A stretch of 64,000 nucleotides of DNA, taken from positions 1,240,001 to 1,304,000 of the forward strand of contig JBCAMK010000020.1 of assembly GCA_038503065.1 (NCBI GenBank). Reading direction: 5' to 3'. Below are positions 1-10,717 of the stretch, piece by piece (position 1 is the first letter of the stretch; each line of letters opens with the position of its first letter). The translations under genes were made by a program, and so were the position numbers. Source of the DNA: Paragyromitra xinjiangensis. Lineage: Eukaryota > Ascomycota > Pezizomycetes > Pezizales > Discinaceae. Under the pieces are notes generated by a model that was given only the letters and a program-made list of their open reading frames with translations, was not told the origin of the DNA and ran no database searches.

Positions 1-42
1 TCCACAAAAGTGGGTAAATGAAAGTGTGTCTGAGCAACTTAC

Positions 43-1051
43 GGGGCAATTTTCCAATGGGGTGCACTGCGAATGCTCTTGCACCGTTCTAGATTCCAGA
101 GGTAATTAGTATAAATCTGAGGCAAACAAAATCTCAAAAGTGATTATACCAGGTAATCTTCTTCTCCGTTATTTAATAATGCAATCAATCCTCTTGGTGA
201 CCTTTTCCCGCCTTTTGCATCAGGTCGAGTAAATGACTTAATGACTTGCAAGACCGAGACCACAGCGGTACCAGCGTCAGTTGCACCTACATCACACGAT
301 ATCTACTGTCAGAAATTGCATTTTAAATATTATCGAAAGCTGTGGCCAATAGTTTGGGTAGATCATATTTTCTTGCATGGGTAGAATTTATGGTGCAGTA
401 GCAGCTGATAACTAGTGGGGCGAGAGTTAATCGATTGAAGACTAACCATAACCTGTAGAGACGCTATCGTAGTGCGCACTAACGAGCACGGGAGATAATT
501 CTGATGCTGGTCTTTCGCCATGAATATAAAGGATGATGTTTGTTCCCTCGAAGTATACCTGTATAACCCAACAATTAATTGGAGGTCTCACAAACAAGGG
601 TATTAGAGCCACGAGACGGGGGGGGGAAACTCACAGTGAGATTGCCTTGTGGACTCCCTGCAAAAGTAACATTACTACCTGGGGTTGAACCAACTCCATC
701 GTCGATCAATTCCACCTTCCCACTATAGCGGTTGTTATCGTCCACATATTCGCTTGTTTCAAACCCATCGACCCCATTATCCGACAAAATCGTTCGAATT
801 CTGTCAAGCAAAAATTGCCTAACGTCATCATTTTGTTTGCTATTATAAGGATGAAACACGCGTGTGAGAGATTGGAGATCCGCCCAAGCTTCCTCAACGC
901 TGACACCCCAATGGTTCAGTTCCTTATCTGAAGCGACTTTAGGGGGCCTGCGGTCGATCCACAGCAAAGCACTGAAGAGAGTGACATAGGTAATGAGTGT
1001 GAGGATTGTTACGGGAATAGGCCTAAACCCGATGACGGACTTGAGCCCCAT
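43..1051 (-). CDS. PFF1: Vacuolar membrane protease, M28 metallopeptidase (5' part; runs off left edge)
   Basis: N-terminal part of a Pff1-type vacuolar membrane protease, a multi-pass zinc aminopeptidase-like M28 protein. Four exons are readable on the minus strand: 1051-635, 558-447, 286-150 and 88-43; a further GTAAGT donor at 42 shows that the gene continues beyond base 1. The protein opens with a short cytosolic stretch and one membrane segment (about residues 13-32), followed by the family's WGVSVEEAW / FHPYNS region. Exon 2 reads [11 protein letters not shown] then the metal-ligand motif [11 protein letters not shown]; exon 3 continues GATDAG (the family usually has GATDDG) and the catalytic NNGEED; exon 4 gives LNGARAF. 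All joints keep frame (417+112+137+46 nt). The start at 1051 is the first Met and matches the family. The later peptidase part and the C-terminal membrane domain lie outside the window. Recognition is from family motifs. Confidence 0.92.
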
Positions 1052-2251
1052 CTTGGTGGTGGCGGAGTGGGGTGGACTCCTATTGCCAGTAACGAGAGCT
1101 TTAGGGTTATGATGCCTGTAAGGGTGCTGTTGAGGGCGGAATACCGAAGCTGATCAGGAGGAACAAAGGCTAGGAAGTAACACGATGGATGCCACGATTA
1201 AGACAGCCTAAGGTGGGTAGCTTGAGAGCCGGTAATACTGCTAAATCAATGAGGCGAGGAAGCTCATAACCGAACCGGAATGACTTCCTGAGATGCTGCA
1301 ACTACTGATGCAATTGGTAAAAACAACGACGATGGGGACCGTGATGGCTTCTGAGGGGATGGCTAGGGTTTAAGTATGGGGAGAGATGGGGGAGAGAGGG
1401 GAAGAAGGGATGGGGTGAAGACACAACAGGAACCAACGCGACTTCCCTTGTGACGTCGGGTTGTCTGCCTGCCTTAGCGAACTGGTGTCGCAAGATGACC
1501 GTGCACGGTTCGGATGCCAAGCATATTGGTCATCTGGGATCACCCGCAGCTGCAGATTCCCGTTCCAAACTGTAGGAATAGACAATATATATTCTTTGGG
1601 CCCTTGGGTTTGGATTTTGTTTCCTGCGTTACTCCAATACCAATTCACTCAATAAAGAGTAGCAAACGGTTACATAAAAAGAGCTAACTTGGGGCGAAAA
1701 GCCCCAGTGATGGAGAGATCTCAAATCAGGTATAGCGGCGGGATGATTTGTCATTGGCTATTGGCATTCGGTTCCTGGTTATAAATTTCAATTCTAATAG
1801 ATGTTTAACATCCACTAACCCAAAAGATGTTATCAGAACCCTAACCCTGAGAATAACGACGATCATTTCTTATCACTCGTCAATGCCAAGCCCAATAAAT
1901 CTGGGGCCCTTGATTGTTTGATTGATTTATTAGGTACGCACCATAGGGCCTTTGCAGTTCGGGAGATTTTGGTAATAATTATGTATTATTCACTTACATG
2001 TACTTGCATACACTCTTATTCCACCCGAGCAAGCTTTCATCCCATATGATCATTAGATGGTTTATTCTATTTACTTTTAGTATTAGTACAAGGCCTATCA
2101 ATGCCAAGCACCCTTCTACGTTCTCTATCGGTGCACCCCAGACGTTTCTCATTTTCTTCAGCAACTACTTTTAGTTCTTTCCACTATTTACTATTCTTAC
2201 CTCCCTTGGACCTGTCAGAGGCAAAAACCTAAAGTCTTTCGTTTCACCGAT
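1052..2251. other. Intergenic region between divergent genes
   Basis: Shared upstream region of the vacuolar protease (minus) and the coiled-coil gene (plus). It contains some open frames on both strands around 1302-1655, but none has a recognisable motif and they overlap each other, so no gene is called. Confidence 0.5.
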
Positions 2252-3640
2252 ATGGATGTCTCTTCTCCCGTCTCTTCCGCAGAGCTCGCACAACGCTACA
2301 AATCAAGCTACGAAGCTCTCAAAAAGAACTTCGAAGACCACCACGCGCAGATCGTTGCAGTCCAGGAAGAACTCATCAGCTCCCAATCACAGCAAATCTT
2401 CTCGTATGAGAAACAACTGCAGGCCCAGAGGGAGAAATTGGTTGATGGGGAAGCACGCATACTTGTCCTACAAGACGAGATAGCAGAGCTAAAGGAGCGG
2501 TTAGCAAGGGTTGCCGAGAGTGTTTCTGGGGTAGTGAGGAATAATGCAACTCAGAGGATGTCGAATTATAGCACACAACATGATCGGGAGTCTGGTGGGA
2601 AGTTAGAGACAGTCAGCGAGCAAGCTGTAGTTACGAAGAAGGATTTATTACTTAGACAAGATAAGGAACTACCTCCGAGACCGGAATCTACGGTGTCTTC
2701 TATTCTCGACGATATCGACGATATGATCGTTGAGATTGAGGCTCGACCTGACATGAACGTATCTTCTGTCCCTTCTGCCACAGATTTCAGGAAGAGTAGC
2801 AGCTCTCAGGGAACACTAGTACTACAGCAAGCTATGGCACCGCAACCTCTATCACCGGGTTTCTACCACATGTCATCACCAATCTACACCTTCACCCAAC
2901 AACCCCGATGTTCGACTGCATCCCCACGACTACAATCTATCGGCGAAGACGCAGCCACGACCTCAACAAGCAACCTCAATACTCTCCCGTTCAATGAATT
3001 CCAACCGACCATAACCGAAAGGATTCAAACAAACTCTCCAGTACCACGGCCACGCTCTTCATCACAGCCACAGCCATCTACACCTAGAGTCTTGGCGGAA
3101 ACCCATCCGCTCCTTCGACAACTCTCACCACTATCCCAAACTACCAGCTCCTCTGGGTATTCCCAGCGTACAGATTCACCTTCCCCGGGATCCAAATACC
3201 GTATAATACAACGTAAGGAAACTTTTATTGAGAAGCTAAAACGAACATCTAAAATCCCTGAGCCCCACAAAAACCGGAAGTCAACCAACCCCAACCCGGA
3301 CCCTGGAGAAACTGACTCAATCATCCGCGCGAAAATCCGCACCGAAGCGGAGAGACGCAAGGCAGCGAACTTTGGGCCCGGGGATAAGGTGGAGAAGAGT
3401 GGGGTTATTCACTCAATGACGTTATCTTCGGCGGAGCCGTCGGAGATTAGACCTACGAGTCTTGGAACTAGGTCGAAGACGACGGGGTTTGAGAATCCGC
3501 AGTTGGATGCTGTGAAGAGGGTTACGAGTGCTGGGAGTAAGGGGACTGGAGGAAGTCGGAGTAGGATGGGGAATGTTGTGAGGAGGTGGAAGAGCGATTT
3601 GTGGAAGATGGGATCAGGGTCAAAGAGGGTGGAGGAGTGA
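2252..3640 (+). CDS. Coiled-coil, Ser/Pro-rich hypothetical protein (462 aa)
   Basis: Uninterrupted single-exon reading frame of 462 residues. Residues about 12-92 are a long amphipathic helix rich in Gln, Glu and Leu with heptad spacing (YKSSYEALKKNF, LQDEIAELKERLARV), so a coiled coil is expected. The middle (about 140-310) is Ser/Pro/Thr-rich and looks disordered. A basic block near 315-345 (RKETFIEKLKRTSKIP) and a basic C-terminus follow. No catalytic motif or membrane segment. I do not recognise the family; the layout is typical of cytoskeletal or scaffold proteins of filamentous fungi, which is inference only. The first ATG at 2252 follows a pyrimidine-rich leader and is the natural start. 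The stop codon sits inside a tandem duplication of about 40 bp (see findings), so the C-terminus may differ between strains. Confidence 0.8.
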   Translation: MDVSSPVSSAELAQRYKSSYEALKKNFEDHHAQIVAVQEELISSQSQQIFSYEKQLQAQREKLVDGEARILVLQDEIAELKERLARVAESVSGVVRNNATQRMSNYSTQHDRESGGKLETVSEQAVVTKKDLLLRQDKELPPRPESTVSSILDDIDDMIVEIEARPDMNVSSVPSATDFRKSSSSQGTLVLQQAMAPQPLSPGFYHMSSPIYTFTQQPRCSTASPRLQSIGEDAATTSTSNLNTLPFNEFQPTITERIQTNSPVPRPRSSSQPQPSTPRVLAETHPLLRQLSPLSQTTSSSGYSQRTDSPSPGSKYRIIQRKETFIEKLKRTSKIPEPHKNRKSTNPNPDPGETDSIIRAKIRTEAERRKAANFGPGDKVEKSGVIHSMTLSSAEPSEIRPTSLGTRSKTTGFENPQLDAVKRVTSAGSKGTGGSRSRMGNVVRRWKSDLWKMGSGSKRVEE

Positions 3641-4134
3641 TGTGTGGAAGATGGGGTTAGGATCGAAGAGGGTTGAGAGTTCTATAGATGGCTACAGCTA
3701 GTGAGACTGGGTATGGATTTTTTTGCGGACGTTCTTTTTGGTGTTTTATGGTATTGGGAATAGATTCAGGGGTGTACGGTATTCGGTTGTAGTCTAGACT
3801 AGAAAAGAGGCAAGAGTCATTATACAATATTTTTTAAACTCCTTTCAGGGAAGAGAATTCCCGAATCATCATGATTCTTGTGTTGTAAATCTGTCCAATG
3901 ACTAGCGCTATAGCGCTATAGATGGTTCTTATTGGGACGTTCTAGTAGATTATCTCTCGCATTTTTTGAAACTTAATTGTGGTTGTTAGGTTGACCATAT
4001 AACAAGAGGTTTTCTTCCTTTACCGATTGTCCAATAATTTCTCGCAGCTCACCATCTCATATATTCCGGTAGTTAAACAGGTGCTACCACTCGAATTTCG
4101 TCGCGAGCCCTTTGCGTAATCGCATCCACTACTC
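3641..4134. other. Intergenic region, 3' side of coiled-coil gene
   Basis: Begins with the second copy of the tandem duplication that spans the previous stop codon. The rest is AT-rich with no further feature seen. Confidence 0.5.
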
Positions 4135-4635
4135 ATGGCTCTTAATAATACGGCGGTCTTCCAGAAAGGCAGCGGGCCTGAACCCAACCCCAAAGGCCCA
4201 GGGATCCTTCCTATTCCTATCCAAGAAACCACCACTCCGTCACTCCCACAGACTCCTAAGGCACTGACCCGCCCCCTCACCTCAATCCTCCGCTCAAAGA
4301 ACTCCCCAAGTCCAGGTAAACGTGTCAGATTTGCCGAGGAAACGATTGTTTATAAGTACATGCCGCCCACCTATGACTGTGACGAAGTCTACCCACTCTT
4401 TACTACCAATAATAGGGTGAGTAAATATGATACTTTGGGTAGTGAGATGGTTCCTTATTCGCTGGTCGATAGCGACTATCATGAGCCTCAGCCTCGGCTA
4501 CAGAGCAATTTCTGGGCGGAGTATTTTTTTTGTGTGGGGTTGGTTGTTATTTTTACTTATTACCTGTGGGTAATTTTTTTGGTAGGGTTGCTTCTCTGGG
4601 CCTCAGCTATGGAGTTAATGCCCGGTTCTACTTAA
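4135..4635 (+). CDS. Small C-terminally membrane-anchored protein with RVxF-type motif (166 aa)
   Basis: Single-exon frame of 166 residues. The first about 120 residues are Pro/Ser/Thr-rich and probably disordered. They contain ILRSKNSPSPGKRVRFAEE, in which KRVRF (residues 62-66) fits the protein phosphatase 1 docking consensus [RK]-x(0,1)-[VI]-x-[FW]; Ser/Thr residues sit beside it. Residues about 128-157 are strongly hydrophobic (FFCVGLVVIFTYYLW...FLVGLLLWA), giving one long or two short hairpin membrane segments, with only a few residues after. The topology suggests a tail-anchored cytosolic protein. I do not recognise the family; PP1 binding is inferred from the motif alone. Start: first ATG in frame, with no competing upstream ATG. 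Confidence 0.72.
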   Translation: MALNNTAVFQKGSGPEPNPKGPGILPIPIQETTTPSLPQTPKALTRPLTSILRSKNSPSPGKRVRFAEETIVYKYMPPTYDCDEVYPLFTTNNRVSKYDTLGSEMVPYSLVDSDYHEPQPRLQSNFWAEYFFCVGLVVIFTYYLWVIFLVGLLLWASAMELMPGST

Positions 4636-4753
4636 TATAATACATGTTTTATTGCTACAGCAAAAGAGATGCGTGAAAAAAGAAAGAAAAAGACTGAAGT
4701 TTTCTAAACCCTATTGCACTCTTTCAGGCCATTTCTCCATCTTTACTCCCACT

Positions 4754-5521
4754 CTAGTCAACCATTTCGATTCCCATATTCGCCATACTCCTCACCATTT
4801 CATCTGATCTATCCTCCGCTTGCTTTGTCGTTCTCGGTCTCTTAGTCCTTGTGCTCTCCGGAACATCTATGATTTTTCTCTTCTTCCCCAGGGTCCCATC
4901 TTCGAGCTGTGGCGGGGAGCTCGGAAAATCAGACGAACTACTATTCTTGCGCTTCTTGCTATCAGCGTGGGTAGTGTGCACCCCAGTAGTGAGCTCACCC
5001 TCCGACGCAAGTTCAAACCCATGCGAAAGCAACTCATCATACAAAGATAACTTTTCCCCCATCTCGTCATCCAGCGACGGTGGTGACTCAGAATCTGGCT
5101 TCAAGATCCACTGAAGCTGTTTCGACCCCGAAGAATGCATAGACGCATCCGAGCTTGCAGACCCCATAACTTCGCTTCTTGATACTTTCCCCAAGCTCCC
5201 GCGGAATCTAGTTGCTAATGGTGATGGTGAATCCCACATACTAGCGCGAGGGTTAGGTTTTCTGGAGGGCATTTTCACTGCTGCACTGTTGGGGAGGAAA
5301 GGATCGAATGTGGGATTATACGTACATGTTGACGTGCCGCAAGTGGCTAGAGGGTGGGAGATTGTTTCGGTGATGAAGGATGGTGGTGGGTCTGTTTTAG
5401 CCTTGATAAGTCTGCAGGAGGGGGTGTTGGTAGTGGGATCTGTGAAGGAGTGTTCGCAGGATATCTTGAGGGTGTATTGGTTATGGCCACAGACGTGTAG
5501 GGTACAGGTGAATTTGCACAT
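4754..5521 (-). CDS. MC-CGH Cys/His-rich protein, long form (255 aa)
   Basis: Single-exon 255-residue protein. It starts MCKFTCTLHVCGH, and spaced Cys/His residues follow (SC at 21-22, SC at 36-37, CGTSTC at 61-66) up to a DPFLP motif near residue 73. The remainder is Ser-rich with three basic Lys/Arg clusters near the C-terminus (KKRKN, KKRK, KRPR) that resemble nuclear localisation signals. The N-terminal 75 residues match the protein at 9625-10086 block by block: MCxFT, CGH, SCxLI, ET-I, CGxxxC, DPFL. Proteins starting MC-x-[FY]...CGH are common and uncharacterised in filamentous ascomycetes; zinc binding is inferred from the Cys/His spacing. Start fixed by the conserved MC at the N-terminus. 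A TATAAAA box lies about 115 bp upstream. Confidence 0.78.
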   Translation of the reverse strand: MCKFTCTLHVCGHNQYTLKISCEHSFTDPTTNTPSCRLIKAKTDPPPSFITETISHPLATCGTSTCTYNPTFDPFLPNSAAVKMPSRKPNPRASMWDSPSPLATRFRGSLGKVSRSEVMGSASSDASMHSSGSKQLQWILKPDSESPPSLDDEMGEKLSLYDELLSHGFELASEGELTTGVHTTHADSKKRKNSSSSDFPSSPPQLEDGTLGKKRKIIDVPESTRTKRPRTTKQAEDRSDEMVRSMANMGIEMVD

Positions 5522-5636
5522 GCTTCTGACGTGGTATTCTTCTTGACTATTGAGGAAAGTGTTGTGGCTGTTTTTCTCAAGGACTTCTGAAGTTGGTGTG
5601 TGTTTGATAGATGATCTAGAGAAAACCCCACATGTG

Positions 5637-5643
5637 TTTTTAT
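5637..5643 (-). promoter_or_regulatory. TATA box upstream of the 255-aa MC-CGH gene
   Basis: TATAAAA on the minus strand, about 115 bp before the ATG at 5521. The paralog at 9625-10086 has the same heptamer at a similar distance, which supports the assignment. Confidence 0.5.
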
Positions 5644-6398
5644 ACTGATAGATCGTAGGTTGCCAACATCAAGTATGGATTCAAGATGTCAAGCCTTAAG
5701 TTGGTTATACTCGCCATGCAGCTTTTTAATGAAACTGCATGCTGCATCGAAACACTGAGAACATGTGCTTGAAACACACTAAAGTATTGGAAACTTGGTA
5801 GAGATGCCTGAGCCTAGGCTATGGGTGTTTCAGCAAGTTTCTAATATCGGAATGACGTGCATTGGAGTGCATACTGTGGGTGGAACTGGCAACGTTCAAA
5901 GATTTCGTAGTTAATGCTTTTATACTAGGCATTGAACATTGAGAAGCTGCCAAGGGGTATTGAGGGGAGTTTAGGCAGCGGCCGGTATCGACTCGAGGTT
6001 GGTGGGGTGGAATGGAGTGTATTGGTTCGCTATATCGATACCCGAAGCCCATTTTTCAACGTACCTGGCGCCGAGGGTACGCTATTTGGATGATATACCC
6101 TTTCAAAAATCTACCTACTCTCCGTTTATCACTTCTTGCCCTGCGACTTAATTTAGTCTCGTTAGGTAGGATACTAAATAGCGCGTATCTGGTTAAATAT
6201 TAAAGTGGGATTGTGAGACTGAGTGATTGCTCATGATACCGATTTATTATATTGCTCCCTGTAACATTCTGGGATGTATGAAGCATCGGTTACATGGCAG
6301 TGATGGATACATATAGCTACTGGGGATTGACAATAAGTTGTGCATTATGAAAATAGGAGAAAATCTGGAGTGGCACTAGTGGTCCTCTAAAATGTATT
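5644..6398. other. Intergenic, no gene seen
   Basis: Only short frames without motifs. I see no multi-exon gene. Confidence 0.5.
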
Positions 6399-6645
6399 GT
6401 ACTACGGGTGTAGGGGTAAGTCTGTCGGCAGGTGGCGGTGCGGGCAGGAGATGTTGGTTTTCTTCTCCTTTCCCAACACCCTGAGAGACCTGATAAAATG
6501 CATACATGTAGTGAATAGAGAACACTATATAAAAAACATTGACCTAGTTTATTTGATAAAACCGAAAAACTCGGGCGAGCTCGAGTCTCTCAAGCAAATG
6601 GCTGCACTGCCACCTGTCGACAGACTTATCCCCACACTCGAATAC
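6399..6645 (+). mobile_element. MITE, GGTGGCGGTGC family, copy a (247 bp)
   Basis: Non-coding element with about 42-bp terminal inverted repeats: left arm 6399-6441, right arm 6604-6645, differing at only a few positions. Arm core: TAAGTCTGTCGGCAGGTGG. The interior lacks any transposase frame. A second, more decayed copy follows directly, and a related element lies at 46291-46513. Confidence 0.72.
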
Positions 6646-6875
6646 TAGGAGTCTGGCGAACATGGCGGTGCAGCAGGAGATATCAATTTCCCTGTCCCAG
6701 CCTACACAACGCTTGCGAGACCTGGCAGAAATACCTGATCAGCTCAGAGTGCTATCTAGGTAACGTAGACTTAAGCTCTTTTATAAAACCGGGAAATTCA
6801 AACAACTGTGAGTCTCTCAAGCACAGAACTGCACCACCACCTGCCATTAGATTAACCCCTGCACCCAAGTACTAG
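6646..6875 (+). mobile_element. MITE, GGTGGCGGTGC family, copy b (decayed, adjacent to copy a)
   Basis: Tandem neighbour of copy a in the same orientation. It shares the internal block around GAGACCTG, the TCTCAAGCA block, and the right end (CACCTGCCATTAGATTAACCCC, read with gaps, then CAAGTACTAG). The left arm is largely eroded. Confidence 0.55.
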
Positions 6876-8101
6876 TACATGTAGTTTGAAGAAACGTTGG
6901 AGTTATATTCGTTAGCTTTCCCTGCCCCAAAATGACCTCCCAAGCACGTCCTTTCCTCCTGCCCTTTTTGCCCCTTCACCACTCCCTCCACAGACTTTCG
7001 TTTCCATTTCCATTTTCCCTTTTGCTTCGTTCTGACCTTCTTGTCATCGATATGTGTAGGCGATGAATGTTGGAGAGCTGGCTGGCAGTTTTTGGGGTTG
7101 GTGTATGCGGCGAAGGATGCTTAAGCTTCGTGTCTGGGATGTGGCTCCTTCAATTTTGCGCTGTGTCTGAGGTCGTACTAATTCGTTGCCAGGCTCTTCT
7201 GGTTCCATGAAGGGCTTTGATCTGGTTCCCTGAATGAAGTTCTTTGTGCTGCGGTTCCGTTTCCCTCTAATGATATGGTTGTCGCAAGTTGGTTCAAAAT
7301 CCACTGGTATAAAAGCTAATGCTTGTGAGGATATTCTTTGGTCGGTATTTTGTTTGAACTAAATTCTCTAGTACCCTTTTTCTTACTTCCAGGATTGCAT
7401 GTTGATCGCTATTTCGTATCAGTTGCGCGTATAGTGCGGGTGATGTTGTAGGAGTCTCTTACCTCCGTCCATCTCTCGCCTTGGAGTTGAATAGTGAGTG
7501 GCACTTGCATGAAGCCAGCCATGCTCATGACCATCAACCTGCGACGCTCCTGAGGACTGGTCGGGTGCGTAAACCGCCACGCTATTTGAAATAGAGTCTT
7601 CATATGGAATTCTTTCAGCCCCACATGTCCATGAGCACGTTCGTTCATGGAATTCTCTGAGGTGTATTTGAATACTTCCTTTGTCCTAAGGAATGCTTCG
7701 GGTATTCTAGACAGACTAAACAGGGGATTTTTTTAGCTGCATGTCTTTCATTGGAGGTTCCCATAAAGCTCCCCGTAGACTTGATGCTCTACCATTTCTC
7801 CAGCATTTCCCCTTGCTATTCTGGTGGTGGTGAAGGGTTTAGGAACCTTCTAGGCCTTCGCTATTTCCTTGAAGTATTGCGCGGTAGGACTAAAATGTAT
7901 AAGAGGTTTTCAGATGCCTAGAAGCGTGTTTTTCCAGCGTATCTTGGTCTGTCTTGCGCTGTTGAGTTTTGTCTATGGTAAAAGCAACCTTTCCCACACT
8001 TCCTGCTGTAATGGTCTTTCGCCGTCACGACCTCCTTCTAGTGTGCGATTTAATGACCCATAGCCATTATTCCCGGGCGCTGTTAATAATAAGCGAGTAG
8101 T
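6876..8101. other. Gene-poor stretch with one unassigned minus-strand frame
   Basis: A minus-strand open stretch of about 100 codons at roughly 7409-7720 reads NERAHGHVGLKEFHMKTLF and shortly after IAWRFTHPTSPQERRRL. It looks protein-like but has a stop just upstream and no recognised family. It could be an exon of a decayed gene. Nothing else could be supported. Confidence 0.35.
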
Positions 8102-8761
8102 TCAAACGCCTGCGAAAAATGTATATATCCTCCAAATACCTTGAAGAAGCACAATTGCCCCGAGGACACCAACTGTTAGTCCGGAATTCGCTTTAGCATA
8201 CTCCACCTCTTCTAGCACCATGCAAAGGAGAGTGACTGCAAGGAATAATCCTCTTAGATTTTTTGCGGGATCCATCAGCTGTATGGAGATTTCGAAGCTG
8301 ATAGTATCGGGATCATATTTCTCGGAAACAGAGCCGTCACCATGATATATCGAAATCCATGATTCGTCTCCCTGAATGTGGGAAGGGCTTGCGCTCAAGG
8401 TAAGAAGTAGCTCGATAGTACAATTCCAGCCCATGTTTCATTTAGTGCTCATGAATGACAAGATTAGCTCGAGGCACTCATCATGCTGAGGTTGTGAGCG
8501 CCCAATCTTGGTATTAGTCGGCGTCAATGCGTCTCCCGGTACGTGACCCCATTCTGCCGATGTGGTGATCTTAGGAAACTGTTTGCTTCGCTCTGTTGGA
8601 AGAAAGTGGAACTCAGAGTTGAAACAACTAGGAAATGTCCAAGTCTCTCCACTCTCCTGGATATGCAATCGTGCAAAACTCCGTGGGGTGTCGGTGTTCC
8701 GACTAAATAATATTCTCCTGGTTTTTTTGCATCTTATCCAATACAACCACCAGCCAAGCAA
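8102..8761 (-). pseudogene. Interrupted membrane-protein-like frame (one in-frame TGA)
   Basis: Two frames of 107 and 110 codons lie in the same register on the minus strand and are separated only by one TGA (8440-8438) and one sense codon. Read through, they give about 219 residues: a Trp/Tyr-rich hydrophobic start (LGWWLYWI), a soluble middle and two hydrophobic segments near the end (LRGLFLAVTLLCMVL, LTVGVLGAIVLLQGIW). The upstream frame has no ATG near its beginning. Either a degenerate gene, or a short intron removes the stop. No family recognised. Confidence 0.35.
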
Positions 8762-9624
8762 ACCACAACACCAATGTCTCGCGACAGAAACAGCACCAGA
8801 TAAACCCCCGGGGGGGGGAGTGGGAGTATCATCTAATACCGATCATCCTTGCTCGTGATACCTCGTGTAGCGTTCATGAACTCGGTTGTAATTGGTTCCC
8901 GGTTCTAAAGCTCATACCTGGGCTTATCAACGACCAAGGCTAGCGAAGGATGTTCGCTACATACCATGAGGAAGAGTCATCCCTCATTCTCATGCTCATG
9001 CTCATGCTGCCGCCCCGTTTCGCTTAATAAGGGTAGCCTGTAATACATGTCTATGGTTTTTTGAACTGCTTTTTAGTGGTAGGAGTGGTAGCCAGGTTTG
9101 TTGTAGTTAATGAAGATAATGTAAGTAGTGGTTCTAATAGAAAAGCGTATCATCCTTCGACCGGAATCGATAATTCTTGTTGAATACCTTTTCGGGAATG
9201 GAATTCTACGATAGTAGTAGAGGTTGCAGAAGGAATAAAATTTGATGCTCAAAAGGTCCTGCATTTGAAGTTCTGTGAATGATGTAGTGGATCAAGAGGT
9301 GAAGTGTGAGTTGTGGGAGATGACGTCCTAAGGTATGGGACTCTGTTTTTATCTCGTTAGGGCTAACCGCTTGCTTGTCACTCAGAAAAAACCCAGATTG
9401 GATGGAAGTATTTTTAGTTCAGACAATTGAAATAAATAGTAAATATAGAATATTTGGTCTGATTTGATAGGTCTATAATTTACTCGTTCATACACACGCA
9501 CTATCTCCAGAAAACCAAGTCTATGAAATCAAAACCTCCACCTCTATAACCGTCATCAAAGCATCTAGCCTAAAGCGATTAATCTAAAAACCGTCACCCC
9601 CTCAACCCCTTATCCTCCCACCTT
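8762..9624. other. Intergenic, no gene seen
   Basis: Contains a G-run near 8808 and a short CTCATG tandem near 8990. Open frames here are short and lack motifs. Confidence 0.5.
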
Positions 9625-10086
9625 CTAAGCCCTAGCCTTCCCATCCACCTTCTTCCCACCCCTCTGCTTCCCACCTCTCTGCTTCCTCACCCCCGCCCCC
9701 TTAACCGACTTCAACAAACTCCCTAGCACCTTCCCCCCCTTCCTACCCCCCAATCTCACCGACTTCCTATAAAACTCCGCCACCTTAACCTCCCCCACCC
9801 CATCCCCCATCTGCACATCCCCCTGAACCTTCATCACCACCGGCCGCGGGAACGGTCTCACCTCTTCATTATCATCTAAAAACGGGTCAGAAGCAAGGGT
9901 ATACCCGCACCCCTCCGCACCACACGAGTACCGCGGATACGCGATGGTCTCGACGATACAAGTGACGGGCAGACAGCTGGTGGGATTGGTGATGAGGACG
10001 CAGGAAGGGGAGTTGGTGGGACAGGAGGTCTTGGGGATGTAGCGAGGGTGCCCGCAGGCGTAGAGGATTTGGGTGAAGAGACACAT
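9625..10086 (-). CDS. MC-CGH Cys/His-rich protein with basic tail (153 aa)
   Basis: Single-exon 153-residue protein beginning MCLFTQILYACGH. The Cys/His pattern of the first about 75 residues (SC, SC-VLI, C-x-ET-I, CGAEGC, DPFL) aligns with the long form at 4754-5521. The C-terminal about 70 residues are Lys/Arg/Gly-rich with repeated RGGK(Q/K) units, suggesting nucleic-acid binding or nuclear localisation; this is inference from composition. Zinc coordination by the conserved Cys/His set is also inferred. Start set by the conserved MC. No intron is needed. The coding strand is very C-poor and A/G-rich in the tail. Confidence 0.75.
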   Translation of the reverse strand: MCLFTQILYACGHPRYIPKTSCPTNSPSCVLITNPTSCLPVTCIVETIAYPRYSCGAEGCGYTLASDPFLDDNEEVRPFPRPVVMKVQGDVQMGDGVGEVKVAEFYRKSVRLGGRKGGKVLGSLLKSVKGAGVRKQRGGKQRGGKKVDGKARA

Positions 10087-10189
10087 GGTTGAGTGAACTG
10101 ATTTTTGGTGTCTTGATGATGCGATGGTGGTTTGTTTGAGTGGGTTATGGATATGTTCTGGGGGTTTTCGAGAGGAGTGGTTTGCTCGG

Positions 10190-10196
10190 TTTTATA
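10190..10196 (-). promoter_or_regulatory. TATA box upstream of the 153-aa MC-CGH gene
   Basis: TATAAAA on the minus strand about 105 bp before the ATG at 10086, matching the spacing seen at the paralog 4.5 kb away. Confidence 0.5.
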
Positions 10197-10717
10197 GTGC
10201 TTCGTGAGTTTCATAATGGTGATGGAGTAAGAGCAAGTTGGAGTCGGTTGGTTTGAAAGATAGATAATTGTATGTTGGGGAATTGTGTTCATTTCAATAT
10301 GGTCGCCTCTCTGGATTTCAAGATTTCAAGCCTGATCAAGTAGCCAGGCTCATTTCTTTGTTCTGTGGCAGTCGCAGGGTTAGGGTTATCGAACCAACAG
10401 GGTCAATTAGTAGATGTCTCACCTTCGTCTAACGTCTTATTAGTTCAACTTGATAACAGGAGCCGATCTCAACATAGAAATCAATGCAGGGCAATATCCC
10501 TGCACTATTATGAGAGAAACATCTTGGAAAAACTCCTTCCCGGTCATATTAGAATAGAAAAGCCGAATGTTATGACCCATCGAAGTTGAATTCAAAGTAG
10601 CGAAGTAAAAATAATACAGTAGAGTAGAGTAGAGTAACATCCCAACCAATTAAAAGAAAACCTTAAGTCTTTCCCACGTCATTTCAACCCCTCTTTCCAG
10701 TTTCAGTCACCCGATAC
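10197..10717. other. Intergenic, no gene seen
   Basis: Holds a short AGAGT tandem near 10622. The GGGTTAGGGTT near 10377 is too short to be called telomeric. Confidence 0.45.

Noticed and set aside
10376..10390. GGGTTAGGGTT, also near 48950 and 50905, as interstitial telomere
   Set aside because: Fewer than two full TTAGGG units; too short to distinguish from chance.
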